Shown one piece after another: positions 1 to 11,098 of a stretch of DNA of 64,000 bases. Location of the stretch: contig DATFQY010000005.1 in NCBI GenBank assembly GCA_035263845.1, positions 18,313 to 82,312 of the forward strand, in the 5' to 3' direction. The position numbers were made by a program, and so were the translations under genes. This DNA is from JAWOLE01 sp035263845. Lineage in GTDB: Bacteria > Acidobacteriota > Thermoanaerobaculia > UBA5066 > Gp7-AA6. The notes under the pieces are model-generated. The model was given only the letters and a program-made list of their open reading frames with translations. It was not told where the DNA came from and did no database searches. Every line of letters begins with the position of its first letter. Position 1 is the first letter of the stretch.

Positions 1-105
1 GCCCGAGACGACCGCGACTCGCGGGTTGGAGCGATACTGGTGCGAGAAGCAGGCGAGGGCGCCGGCGGCGGTCAGACAGGCGAGATGCCGAGCGAGACCT
101 CGCAT
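1..105 (-). CDS. Partial gene cut by the left edge, N-terminus only
   Basis: Only the first 35 codons are inside the window, from an ATG 10 bases after the mqnE stop. The encoded start has a short basic head (MRGLARHLACL) and an Ala/Leu-rich stretch ending in ALACFSH, which could be a signal peptide or a weak lipobox. The close spacing says it is the last visible gene of the mqnE operon. I do not recognise the family from this fragment. A menaquinone-pathway partner is possible from position alone, but nothing in the residues shows it. Confidence 0.45.
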   Translation of the reverse strand, partial: MRGLARHLACLTAAGALACFSHQYRSNPRVAVVSG

Positions 106-115
106 CGCCGCCGCC

Positions 116-1249
116 TCAGACCGGCACCGAGACCGGTTCCGCGCGCGACCCGGACCGGACCACACGCCGGTAGTGCGCATCCCGCTCGACCGGTTCCCGC
201 CCGGACTCCCGGATCAGCCGCTCGAAGTCGGTCCTCGACATTCCAGAGGCCGTCGTCGCGCCCGCGGCGTGGGTGATCGTTTCGTCCACGACGGTCCCGA
301 CGAGGTCGTCCGCGCCGAAGAAGAGCGCGATCTGGGCCAGCTTGACGCCGATCTGAATCCAGTACGCCTTGACGTGCGGGATGTTGTCGAGCAGCAGCCT
401 CGAGACCGCGATGACTCGAAGGTCCGTCTGGCCGGAGGAGGCCGGCAGGTCGGCGAGCGGGGTGTTCTCCGGATGGAAGGCCAGGGGGATCAGGCCCGTG
501 AGGCCTCCCGTCTCGTCCTGCAGCCGGCGCAGGCGGAGCAGGTGGTCCACCCGGTCCTCGACGGTCTCGACGTGGCCATAGAGCATCGTGGCGTTGGTCT
601 TGATCCCCTGGAGATGGCACTCCCGCGCGATCGCGAGCCATTCCTCGCCGGTGATCTTGTTCTTGCAGATACGATCCCGGACGCGCTTCTCGAAGATCTC
701 GGCGCCGCCCCCCGGGCAGGAATCCATCCCGGCTTCGTGAAGCAGGCGGATCGTCTCGGGGATCGACTTGCCGCCGACCCGGGCGATCCAGTCGATCTCG
801 ACCATCGTGAAGGCCTTGAGGTGAACGCCGGGGAAGCGCTCCTTGAGCGCCCGGAGAAGGCCGGTGTAGTACTCGAACGGCCACGTCGGATGGAGTCCTC
901 CGACGATGTGGAACTCGGTGACGGCCTCGCTGTAGCCCTTGCCCGCCTCCTCGACGCATTCCCCGATCGCCATCTCGTAGCCGCCCGGCTCGTTGACCTT
1001 CCGGGCCCACGCGCAGAGGGCGCAGTCCACCCAGCAGAGGTTGGTGGGATTCAGGTAACGGTTGACGTTGTAGAAGGCGAGGTTGCCGTGCCGCTCCTCA
1101 CGCACCCGGTTGGCCAGGCGTCCAAGGCCCAGGAAATCCTTCGTCCGGAAGAGGCGGACGCCGTCGTCGAAGGTGAGTCGCTCCCCGGCGAAGACTTTCT
1201 CGGCGAGCTCCGAGAGCTCCGAGCCGCGGAAGGATTCGAGCCCGCTCAC
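116..1249 (-). CDS. mqnE: Aminodeoxyfutalosine synthase, radical SAM (MqnE)
   Basis: This radical SAM enzyme joins the enolpyruvyl benzoate made from chorismate to an adenosyl group, giving aminofutalosine, an early step of the futalosine route to menaquinone. The protein is about 377 residues. The CX3CX2C cluster motif is C72, C76, C79 (NLCWVDCALC). Family signatures follow: FHIVGGLHP, CPGGGAEIFEKRVR, NATMLYGH and IPLAFHPENTPL. The start is a GTG at 1249 that overlaps the TGA of the upstream zinc-ribbon gene (GTGA), implying translational coupling. The frame stays open further upstream, but that part overlaps the neighbour and does not look like the family. MqnC and CofH are relatives; the GGAEIFEKRVR and FHPENTPL blocks favour MqnE. 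Confidence 0.9.
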   Translation of the reverse strand: MSGLESFRGSELSELAEKVFAGERLTFDDGVRLFRTKDFLGLGRLANRVREERHGNLAFYNVNRYLNPTNLCWVDCALCAWARKVNEPGGYEMAIGECVEEAGKGYSEAVTEFHIVGGLHPTWPFEYYTGLLRALKERFPGVHLKAFTMVEIDWIARVGGKSIPETIRLLHEAGMDSCPGGGAEIFEKRVRDRICKNKITGEEWLAIARECHLQGIKTNATMLYGHVETVEDRVDHLLRLRRLQDETGGLTGLIPLAFHPENTPLADLPASSGQTDLRVIAVSRLLLDNIPHVKAYWIQIGVKLAQIALFFGADDLVGTVVDETITHAAGATTASGMSRTDFERLIRESGREPVERDAHYRRVVRSGSRAEPVSVPV

Positions 1250-1470
1250 GGAATGGCGGGCTTGGTGACCGGCTGGTAGGGCTCCCGCGACTCGGGCGCG
1301 ATGTCGTCCACGAAGGGCTGGACGTAGCGATAGCACTCCCAGCAGTACTTCTCCTCGGCTTGGAACTGGAAGTCCACGACCCTGCCGACGGCCGGGAAAT
1401 CCAGGATCTCCTTGCCGCAGCGGTGGCAGTGGTCCTTCTGTCCGCGAATCAGTCTCCAGACGGGACCCAT
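1246..1470 (-). CDS. Small zinc-ribbon-like protein
   Basis: A 74-residue protein with two CXXC knuckles (CHRCGKE near residue 15 and CWECYRY near residue 43), spaced as in a treble-clef or zinc-ribbon fold. It has no membrane segment or signal peptide. It ends in a GTGA overlap with mqnE and begins 15 bases after the small basic gene, so it belongs to the same operon. I do not know the family. Coupling to mqnE suggests a role near menaquinone synthesis, but this is inference. Upstream of its ATG a possible -10 (TAGGAT, 1485 to 1480 on the minus strand) lies nine bases away, and no ribosome binding site is visible, so a very short leader is possible. Confidence 0.7.
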   Translation of the reverse strand: MGPVWRLIRGQKDHCHRCGKEILDFPAVGRVVDFQFQAEEKYCWECYRYVQPFVDDIAPESREPYQPVTKPAIP

Positions 1471-1485
1471 GAGGTTTTCATCCTA

Positions 1486-1653
1486 TCAGCTTTGAGTGAT
1501 CTCTTTTCGCAGCGTTTCCTTTTCCTTCCGGCGGTCGTACTTCTTCCCCTCGCCATGTTGCTTCTCGGTTTTGCGGGGGAGAGGGAGACGGACCGAGGGC
1601 GGAGCGGGGCCCTTGCTGGCCATCTTCTTTCGGCGGCGGCGTCGGGGCTTCAT
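1486..1653 (-). CDS. Small, very basic protein coupled to the MFS gene
   Basis: A 55-residue protein with an Arg/Lys-rich head (MKPRRRRRKKM), a central VRLPLPRKT motif and a Lys/Glu-rich tail. Its ATG at 1653 overlaps the TGA of the MFS gene (ATGA), which is the main support that it is translated. The composition suggests RNA or ribosome binding, and the RLPLPRKT block resembles short uncharacterised basic proteins I have seen in other bacteria, but I cannot name a family. No cysteines and no membrane segment. Confidence 0.55.
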   Translation of the reverse strand: MKPRRRRRKKMASKGPAPPSVRLPLPRKTEKQHGEGKKYDRRKEKETLRKEITQS

Positions 1654-2840
1654 CGGCGCCCTTTCGTCGCGAATCGAAAGAGGAGAAGGGCGGCGGTCGC
1701 GACGAGCGACAGAGCGGCTCCGATCAGGAAGGCCGTCCTGGGTCCGAACATCTTCCACCACAAGCCGAAGAGAATCGACGCGGGCAGGGCCGCGAGCCCG
1801 ACGGCGCCGTGGAAGACGCCGAAGGCTCGGCCGCGCAGTTCTCCCTCGGCGAGGTCGGCGATGAGCGCCCGCTCGGCCCCTTCCGTCGCCGCGAAGAACA
1901 GCGCATAGAAGCCGAAGAGCGCCCATGCCGCGAGCGGGCTGGCCGCGAACGCGAACCCGACGTAGGCGAGAGTGTAGATGCCCCATCCCGCGACGATCAG
2001 AGGCGTGCGCCCAACCCGGTCTGACAGGGAGCCGGCCGGGACGCCGACGAGCGCCTTGGCGCCGTTGAAGAACGCCCAGAGGAGAGGGAGCTGCCAGACC
2101 GGAATGCCGCAGTCTTTCGCTCGAAGAAGCAGGAAGGCGTCGGTGGAGTTGGCGAGCGTGAAGAGGCAGAAGATCCCGATGATCATCCAGAGCCGGCGGG
2201 GGAGCTTCGGCGGCCACTCCAGCTTCACATTCGCCGCGCGGCTCTCGGACTTTCCCGCTGGGATCCGGAACACGAGCACCGCGACGGCCAGGAGCCCCGG
2301 GACGAGCGTCAGCAGGAAGACGGTGCGCTCCCCCTGGATGAAGAACTTCAGGAGCAGCGCGGCGACGAGCGGGCCGACGAACGCGCCCGCGTTGTCCATC
2401 GCCCGCTGCAAGCCGTAGGCGCGGCCGCGGTCGCCCGAGGACGCGAGGTCGGCCAGGAGCGCGTCGCGGGGCGGAGTGCGGAGGCCCTTTCCGAGACGGT
2501 CGAAGAACCGGATCGCGAGGATCTGTCCCCAGTTGGCTGCCACCCCGACGAGCGATCTCGCCACGGTCGCGAGCGAGTAGCCGGCGACGACGAAGGGCTT
2601 GCGGCGTTTCGCCCTGTCCGACCACCACCCGGCGCCGATCTTGGCGAGCGAGGAGGTGGATTCCGCGATCCCTTCGATCAGACCCAGCGCGGCCGGCCCC
2701 GCCCCCAAAGTCCTGGTGATGAAGTCGGGCAGGAGCGGGTAAATCATTTCTGATGCGGCGTCGTTCAAGAAGGAAACCCAACCGAGGGCCCAGATCCCGC
2801 GTCCGGCCGCTCCAGAGCCGTTTTTCATTCGGCGATTCAA
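1650..2840 (-). CDS. Major facilitator superfamily transporter
   Basis: A 396-residue inner-membrane protein with about 12 hydrophobic segments. The cytoplasmic loop signatures GWWSDRAKRRKP (between TM2 and TM3) and SLSDRVGRTP (between TM8 and TM9) are the classic MFS motif A copies of the two halves. The N-terminal segment GWVSFLNDAASEMIYPLLP is typical of a drug or metabolite efflux branch. Substrate unknown. The start is TTG at 2840, with AAGGAA six bases upstream; an in-frame ATG lies four codons later. The gene is divergent from recO, with 68 bases between starts, and its stop overlaps the start of the small basic gene. Confidence 0.85.
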   Translation of the reverse strand: MNRRMKNGSGAAGRGIWALGWVSFLNDAASEMIYPLLPDFITRTLGAGPAALGLIEGIAESTSSLAKIGAGWWSDRAKRRKPFVVAGYSLATVARSLVGVAANWGQILAIRFFDRLGKGLRTPPRDALLADLASSGDRGRAYGLQRAMDNAGAFVGPLVAALLLKFFIQGERTVFLLTLVPGLLAVAVLVFRIPAGKSESRAANVKLEWPPKLPRRLWMIIGIFCLFTLANSTDAFLLLRAKDCGIPVWQLPLLWAFFNGAKALVGVPAGSLSDRVGRTPLIVAGWGIYTLAYVGFAFAASPLAAWALFGFYALFFAATEGAERALIADLAEGELRGRAFGVFHGAVGLAALPASILFGLWWKMFGPRTAFLIGAALSLVATAALLLFRFATKGRR

Positions 2841-2896
2841 TAAGATTTCCTTATTTCTTTCGGGATCGACGGCCGCTGGCCGGCTCCGCCGATCAT

Positions 2897-2902
2897 CATA
2901 AT
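2897..2902 (+). promoter_or_regulatory. -10-like hexamer for recO, leaderless arrangement
   Basis: CATAAT lies exactly six bases before the recO GTG and there is no Shine-Dalgarno sequence. With the usual distance from -10 to the start site, transcription would begin at the first base of the GTG. The same geometry recurs at five other genes in this window. No -35 is evident. Confidence 0.5.
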
Positions 2903-2908
2903 CGGCGC

Positions 2909-3646
2909 GTGCACCACCAGTCCTCCGAGTCCTTCATCCTCGCCACTTATCCCTTGCGGGAAAAGGACCGGATCGTGTCCTTCCTGACCCGCGACGCGGG
3001 GAAAAAGCGCGGGGTAGCCCGCGGAGCGCGCAATCCTCGGAGCCAGTTCGCCGGCCTGCTCGAGCCGATGACCGAGGCGAACGTGACCTACTTCGAGAAG
3101 GAGGGCCGGGAGCTCGTCTCGATCAACTCGCTCGATGCGATCCGTCCATCCTTCCCGCTCTCGAAGGACCTGGACCGGGCGCTCCTCGTTTCGGCGCTCG
3201 CGGAGAGCCTCCAGACGTTCGTTCCCGACTCCGATCCTGCGGAGCCGTTCTACCGGCTGGCGCGGCACGTCCTCGACGCGCTCTTCGCCGGCGGCGCTCC
3301 CGCCGCCGCCCGCGCCTACTTCGACGTCTGGATCCTGAAGCTCTCAGGCCTCTTTCCCTCACCCTTCGAGTGCGCCGGCTGCGAAGTCCCACTAGATCCG
3401 GCTGGGCCGCTCCTCTTCGACGGCCGGCGGCCGGGCTTCATCGGCCCGGAGTGCCGCTCGGGCGAAGTTGTCCGACTCTCGGCGGAGGCGTGCGAGACGC
3501 TCCACGCCTTCCTTCGGGCCCCCTTCGACCCCGCCCGCCATCACAGGGGAGTCGCGGAGATCTCCGCTGTCGTTTCGCTGGCCCGCCGCCACTTCCTGGG
3601 CCACGAGCTGAAGTCCCAGAAAGTGCTCGCCGAAGTGCTGGGTTAG
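2909..3646 (+). CDS. recO: DNA repair protein RecO
   Basis: RecO works with RecF and RecR to load RecA on SSB-coated single-stranded DNA. The protein is 245 residues, the family's usual size. It opens with the OB-fold sequence SFILATYPLREKDRIVSFLTRDAGKKRGVARGA, split here only by its typical turns, and carries a CXXC (CAGC) and a later Cys of the zinc site in the C-terminal half. I chose GTG 2909 because homology begins there; the open frame continues upstream into the divergent MFS region. A -10-like CATAAT six bases ahead fits a leaderless message. The stop codon lies inside the -10-like element proposed for glyQ. Confidence 0.85.
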   Translation: MHHQSSESFILATYPLREKDRIVSFLTRDAGKKRGVARGARNPRSQFAGLLEPMTEANVTYFEKEGRELVSINSLDAIRPSFPLSKDLDRALLVSALAESLQTFVPDSDPAEPFYRLARHVLDALFAGGAPAAARAYFDVWILKLSGLFPSPFECAGCEVPLDPAGPLLFDGRRPGFIGPECRSGEVVRLSAEACETLHAFLRAPFDPARHHRGVAEISAVVSLARRHFLGHELKSQKVLAEVLG

Positions 3647-3649
3647 ACT
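3644..3649 (+). promoter_or_regulatory. -10-like hexamer ahead of glyQ
   Basis: TAGACT overlaps the recO stop codon and ends ten bases before the glyQ ATG. No Shine-Dalgarno sequence lies between. A start site about seven bases downstream would leave a leader of only about four bases. Confidence 0.35.
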
Positions 3650-3659
3650 GCGAGTTTCG

Positions 3660-4547
3660 ATGCTCACTTTGCAACGGCTCATCGCGGAGTTGTCCGCTTT
3701 CTGGGAAGGCGAGGGGTGCCTGATCGAGCAGCCCTACGACATGCCCATGGGAGCGGGAACGATGCACCCCGCGACGTTCCTGAGAGTTCTCGGGCCCGAG
3801 CCGTGGCGCTGCGCCTACGTCCAGCCCTCGCGCCGGCCGGCGGACGCCCGCTATGGGGAGAACCCGTTCCGCCTCGGCAAGCACCTCCAGCTCCAGGTGG
3901 TGTTGAAGCCGTCCCCCGAAGACGTCCAAAACATGTACCTGAGGAGCCTCGAGCGCCTGGGCATCGTCCCTTCGGAGCACGACATCCGGTTCGAGGAGGA
4001 CAACTGGGAGTCGCCCACCCTCGGGGCCTGGGGCGTGGGGTGGCAGGTCGTGATGGACGGGATGGAGATCACGCAGTTCACCTACTTCCAGCAGGCCGGG
4101 GGAATCGACCTTGCGCCGATCACGGCGGAGATCACTTACGGGCTCGAGCGCATCGCGATGTTCCTCGAGAAGGTGAACTCCATCTACGACGTGATGTGGA
4201 ACGAGACGCTCTCCTACGGCCAGGTCCGCCGGCAGGACGAGGTCGAGCTGTCTCGTTACGGTTTCGAGGTCGCGGACGTGGACTTCCACACTCTGCTCTT
4301 CGAGCGAAACGAGGCGGAGGCGAAACGGGCCCTCGAAGCCGGGTGCGTGCGTCCCGCCTACGAGGCGGCGCTGGCGTGCTCGCACGCCTTCAACATCCTC
4401 GACGCGCGGGGAGCGGTCTCGGCGACCGACCGGGTCGGGCTGATCCGCCGCGTGCGCGACCTGGCGTGCGCTTGCGCCCGGGCGTACCTCGCAGAACGCC
4501 TGGCCGTCGCGAGCGAGACCACCCAGCCCGAGCCGGCGGCGGTCTGA
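3660..4547 (+). CDS. glyQ: Glycyl-tRNA synthetase alpha subunit
   Basis: The class II catalytic subunit of the bacterial heterotetrameric glycyl-tRNA synthetase, which binds ATP and glycine and forms glycyl-adenylate. The protein is 295 residues, as usual. Family hallmarks include the opening LQRLIAELSAFWEGEGCLIEQPYD, then GAGTMHPATFLRVLGPEPW, YVQPSRRPADARYGENPNR-type sequence (here ENPFRLGKH), EDNWESPTLGAWGVGWQV and MEITQFTYFQQ. It is followed after 19 bases by glyS. The start has no clear ribosome binding site and sits close behind a -10-like TAGACT. Confidence 0.95.
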   Translation: MLTLQRLIAELSAFWEGEGCLIEQPYDMPMGAGTMHPATFLRVLGPEPWRCAYVQPSRRPADARYGENPFRLGKHLQLQVVLKPSPEDVQNMYLRSLERLGIVPSEHDIRFEEDNWESPTLGAWGVGWQVVMDGMEITQFTYFQQAGGIDLAPITAEITYGLERIAMFLEKVNSIYDVMWNETLSYGQVRRQDEVELSRYGFEVADVDFHTLLFERNEAEAKRALEAGCVRPAYEAALACSHAFNILDARGAVSATDRVGLIRRVRDLACACARAYLAERLAVASETTQPEPAAV

Positions 4548-4566
4548 CCGCGGGCCGGGCGTCGGG

Positions 4567-6656
4567 GTGAGGGCCGTGAAGCGCCAGGATTTCCTCCTCG
4601 AGATCCGGACCGAGGAGATCCCGGCGCCGGTGCTGGGCGCCGCGCGCGAGGACCTCAAGACCCGCGTGACCGAGGAGCTTGCCGAGCAGGGGCTCGTCCC
4701 TGAATCCGCCGAGTCGCTGGCGACGCCGCGGCGGCTGATCGTGATCCTGCGCGGCCTCCCGGACAAGCAGGAGGACAAGCTTTCCGAGGTGCTGGGGCCG
4801 CCGGCCTCGGTGGCCTTCGACGCCGAGGGCAAGCTCACCCGCGCGGGCGAGGGATTCGCGAGGGCGCAGAAAGTGGACCCTTCCGAGCTCGTCGTCGTCG
4901 AGACTCCACGCGGAAAGACCGCCGCCGCGAGGCGAAGCGTCGCCGGGCGGACCGCCGCGGAAGTCCTGGCGGAGGCCGTGCCCCGCGCGGTCTCGACGCT
5001 GACATTTCCCAAGACGATGCGGTGGGGCTCGGGCGAGCGCGTGTTCGTCCGCCCGATCCGCGGCCTCCTGGCGATTCTCGGGGGCCAGGTCGCTCCGATG
5101 GAGGTCCTCGGCGTCCCGTCTTCGGCGTTCACCTCCGGCCACCGCGTTCTCTCCGACGGCGAATTCGCGGTGTCCGGCGTGGAGGACTATCTCGGCAAGC
5201 TCCGCAGCCACGGCGTCGAGCCGGACGGAGAGGCGAGGCGGGTCCTGATTCTCGACGCCGCGCGCCAGCTGGCGCGGGAGGCGGGAGGCTCGATCGAGAG
5301 CGACGCGGACCTCGCGGCGACGCTGGCGGACCTCGTCGAGTGCCCGGGCGTCGTCCGCGGCTCCTTCGCCGAGGAGTTCCTCGAGCTTCCCGAGGAGATC
5401 ACGACGACCGCGATGCGGACCCATCAGAAGTACCTTCCGGTCCGGAGCACCTCGGGCCTGCTGCCGCACTTCGTGGCGGTGATGGACAACCGCGAGGACC
5501 CGAAGGGCTTTATCGCCCGCGGAAACGAGTGGGTCCTGAACGCCCGGCTCGCGGACGCGCGGTTCTTCTACGACGACGACGTCCGGCAGAGCCTCGAATC
5601 GCGGCTCCCGGAGCTGGCGCGCCTGTCCTTCCACGAGAGGCTCGGGGACTACGCCGGCAAGACCGAACGGCTCGAGAAGCTTTCCGAGTCCATCGCCCGG
5701 GCGGTCGGGCGGGCGGACCTCGCTCCGGCGGTCAGGGCCGCCGCGCGACTCGCCAAGACCGACCTGACGACCAAGATGGTCAGGGAGTTCACCGACCTCC
5801 AGGGCGTCGTCGGCGGGATCTACGCGCGCCGCGAGGGATACCCCGACCCTGTCTGGAAGGCGATCTACGACCAGTACCGCCCGGCCTCGGCTTCCGACGA
5901 TCCTCCCAGGGAGGCGCCGGGGGCGATCCTGTCGCTCGCCGACCGGCTGGACACGCTGGCCGGTTTCTTCCAGATCGGCCTCGTTCCGACCGGATCGAAA
6001 GACCCGTACGGCCTGCGCCGCGCGGCCTACGGAGCGGTCGCGATCATCGCTGAAAGCGCGTGGCGGCTGGACTGGCGGCCCGTCGTTGCCGGCGCCCTCG
6101 CGCTCCACCCCCAGGGCGTCGCCACGCAGGCTTCGGAAGAGACCCTCGTGGAGCTCCAGGCGTTCTTCGCCGAGCGGCTTCGGAACTTCCTCGAGCGGCG
6201 CGGCCACTCCTACGACGAAATCTCGGCGGTGCTGTCGGTGGACGTCTGGAACTTCGCCGACGTCGCCGACCGCGCGGCCGCACTGTCCGAGGCGAGGAAG
6301 GGGACCGACTTCCGCTCGCTGATCCTCGCCTCCAAGCGAATCCGCAACATCGTCGGGGACGAGAGGCCGGGTCCGCCCTCGCCGGAGCTCTACCGCGAGG
6401 ACGCGGAGAGGCAACTCGCCGGGGACTTCCTGCAGGCCCGGCCGGTCATCGGGAGGCTGGCGTCGAGCCGGCGCTACCGTGAGGGCCTGGAGATGATCGC
6501 CTCGATCGCCCCGTCGCTCGACCGTTTCTTCGTGGAGGTCCTCGTCAACTGCCCCGAGGAGGAATTGAGGCGGAATCGTCTTGCCCTGCTCGCTTCGATT
6601 CAGGAAGAATTTTCCCGACTCGCGGACTTTTCGGAAATCGTGGTGGAGAAGGACAG

Positions 6657-6660
<4 letters not shown>
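4567..6660 (+). CDS. glyS: Glycyl-tRNA synthetase beta subunit
   Basis: The tRNA-binding subunit of the (alpha-beta)2 glycyl-tRNA synthetase. The protein is 697 residues, close to the family norm. It begins with FLLEIRTEEIPAPVLGAA and contains the typical MRTHQKYLPV motif near residue 282, an HD-like middle region and a C-terminal DALR-type anticodon-binding region. The GTG at 4567 was taken as start; a second GTG three codons later is an equal alternative. The TGA stop overlaps the ppdK ATG, so the two are probably translationally coupled. Confidence 0.95.
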
Positions 6661-9370
<2,710 letters not shown>

Positions 9371-9374
<4 letters not shown>

Positions 9375-11026
9375 TCGCGGCGACCGCCGTCTTCCTGCTC
9401 GCACAGACTACCGCCGCAATGACGGAGCCCGCCGACCTCGTTCTCGTCTCGGGAAGAGTCTGGACCGGCGATCCGTCCCGGCCGGAGGCCCAGGCGATCG
9501 CCGTCCGCGGCGGCCGGATCGTCGCGGTCGGATCCGACGCCGAGGTCCGCAAGCTCCAGGGCCCGAAGACGCGGGTGGTCGACGCCGGCGGACGTCGAGT
9601 CGTGCCCGGCTTCATCGACTGCCACACCCACATGACGATGGGCGGCTTCAACCTCCTCGCGGTGGACCTGCGGCACACGAAAGACGAGGCCGACTTCACG
9701 AGGCAGCTCGCGGAGTTCGCCCGCACGCGGCCGCCCGGGCAGTGGATCACCGACGGCGCGTGGGACGAGCAGCAGTGGGCGGTCCCGCGGCTGCCGACCC
9801 GCGCGCTCCTGGATCCCGCGACGGGAGACCGGCCCGTCTGCCTCTCCCGCCAGGACGGACACATGATGGTCTGCAACAGCCTGGCGCTGAAGCTCGCGAA
9901 GATCGGGCGCAGCACGCCCGATCCTCCCGGTGGCGTCATCGTCCGGGACTCCTCCGGCGAGCCGACCGGCGTGCTGAAGGACGCGGCGATGGACGCGATT
10001 TCCGCGGTTCGCCCGCTGCGGACTCAGGCCGAGATCGCCGAGGCGCTGCGGGCGGCCGTCCGGCACGCCGCGGTCAACGGCGTCACGTCGGTCCAGGATC
10101 TTCCCGGCGGCCCGGGCGACCTGGAGGGCTGGGAGAAGCTGCGGGCGGCCGGCGAGCTGACCGTGCGGGTCAACTACCGCCCGTCGCTCACGCGCTGGGA
10201 GGAAGCCCGCGACCGCCGCGCCTCGATGAAGAACGACGACTGGCTCAAGGTCGGCGGGGTCAAGGGATTCGCCGACGGCTCGCTCGGCTCCGGAACCGCG
10301 CTCTTCTTCGAGCCCTTCACGGACGAGCCCGGAAACTCGGGAGTCTTCGCCGCCGAGGCGATCCCGCTCTCGAAGATGGAGGAGCGCGTCGCCGCGGCCG
10401 ATCGCGCCGGGCTGCAGGTCGAGATCCACGCCATCGGCGACCGCGCGAACTTCGAGATCCTGTCGCTCTTCGAGCGGGTCGCGAAGGCCAACGGCCCGAA
10501 GGACCGCCGGTTCCGAATCGAGCACGTCCAGCACCTCCGGCCCGCCGACGTCCCGCGCTTCGGCAGGCTCGGCGTCGTCGCCTCGATGCAGCCCTACCAC
10601 TCCATCGACGACGGCCGTTGGGCGGAGAAACGGATCGGGCGCGAGCGGTGCAAGACGTCCTACGCCTACCGCTCGCTCCTCGATTCGGGCTCGAAGCTCG
10701 TCTTCGGATCGGACTGGGACGTAGCGCCGCTTTCGCCGATCGCGGGGATCGACGCCGCCGTGACGCGCCGCACGATCGACGGAAAGAACCCGAAGGGCTG
10801 GTACCCGGAGCAGCGCATCCGCGTCGACGAGGCCCTGCGCGCCTACACCTCGGACGCAGCCTGGGCGGCCTTCGAGGAGAAAGAGAAGGGCACGCTGACG
10901 ACCGGAAAGCTCGCGGACTTCGTCCTCCTCTCCGCCGATCCGCTCTCCATCGACCCGGCGCAGATCGAGAAGGTCGCCGTCGTGACGACCGTCGTGGGCG
11001 GCCGCGTCGTCTACCAGAGTCCTTAG
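9371..11026 (+). CDS. Exported YtcJ-type metal-dependent amidohydrolase
   Basis: A 551-residue TIM-barrel amidohydrolase of the YtcJ group. Metal-site and family motifs are DCHTHMTMG near residue 80, FADGSLGSGTALFFEPF, EIHAIGDRAN, RIEHVQHL and FGSDWDVAPLSPI. A short hydrophobic N-terminus (MIAATAVFLLAQTTAA) looks like a signal peptide, so the enzyme probably acts outside the cytoplasm. The natural substrate of this family is generally unknown; amide, urea or N-formyl bonds are typical. The ATG overlaps the ppdK stop (ATGA). Its last codons run into the heptad repeats that precede mutL. Confidence 0.8.
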
Positions 11027-11096
11027 TCCGTAGTCCTTTGTCCCTGGTCGGGGCGCCGACTTAGACTAGGACCAAGCACTGAGGACGAAGGACCAG
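11015..11096. repeat. Two facing clusters of degenerate heptad repeats before mutL
   Basis: From 11015 to 11049 five consecutive 7-base units fit CNNNGTC (for example CTTAGTC, CGTAGTC). From 11069 to 11096 four units fit GGACNRA (GGACGAA, GGACCAG and so on), which is the same heptad in reverse complement. The clusters face each other and could pair into a long imperfect hairpin. A TAGACT -10-like hexamer (11062-11067) lies between them. The first unit overlaps the last codons of the amidohydrolase; the last ends two bases before the mutL start. Confidence 0.65.
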
Positions 11097-11098
11097 CA

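Noticed and set aside
26..1279. Open frame on the plus strand opposite mqnE
   Set aside because: mqnE on the minus strand has all family motifs; the plus-strand frame is a shadow.
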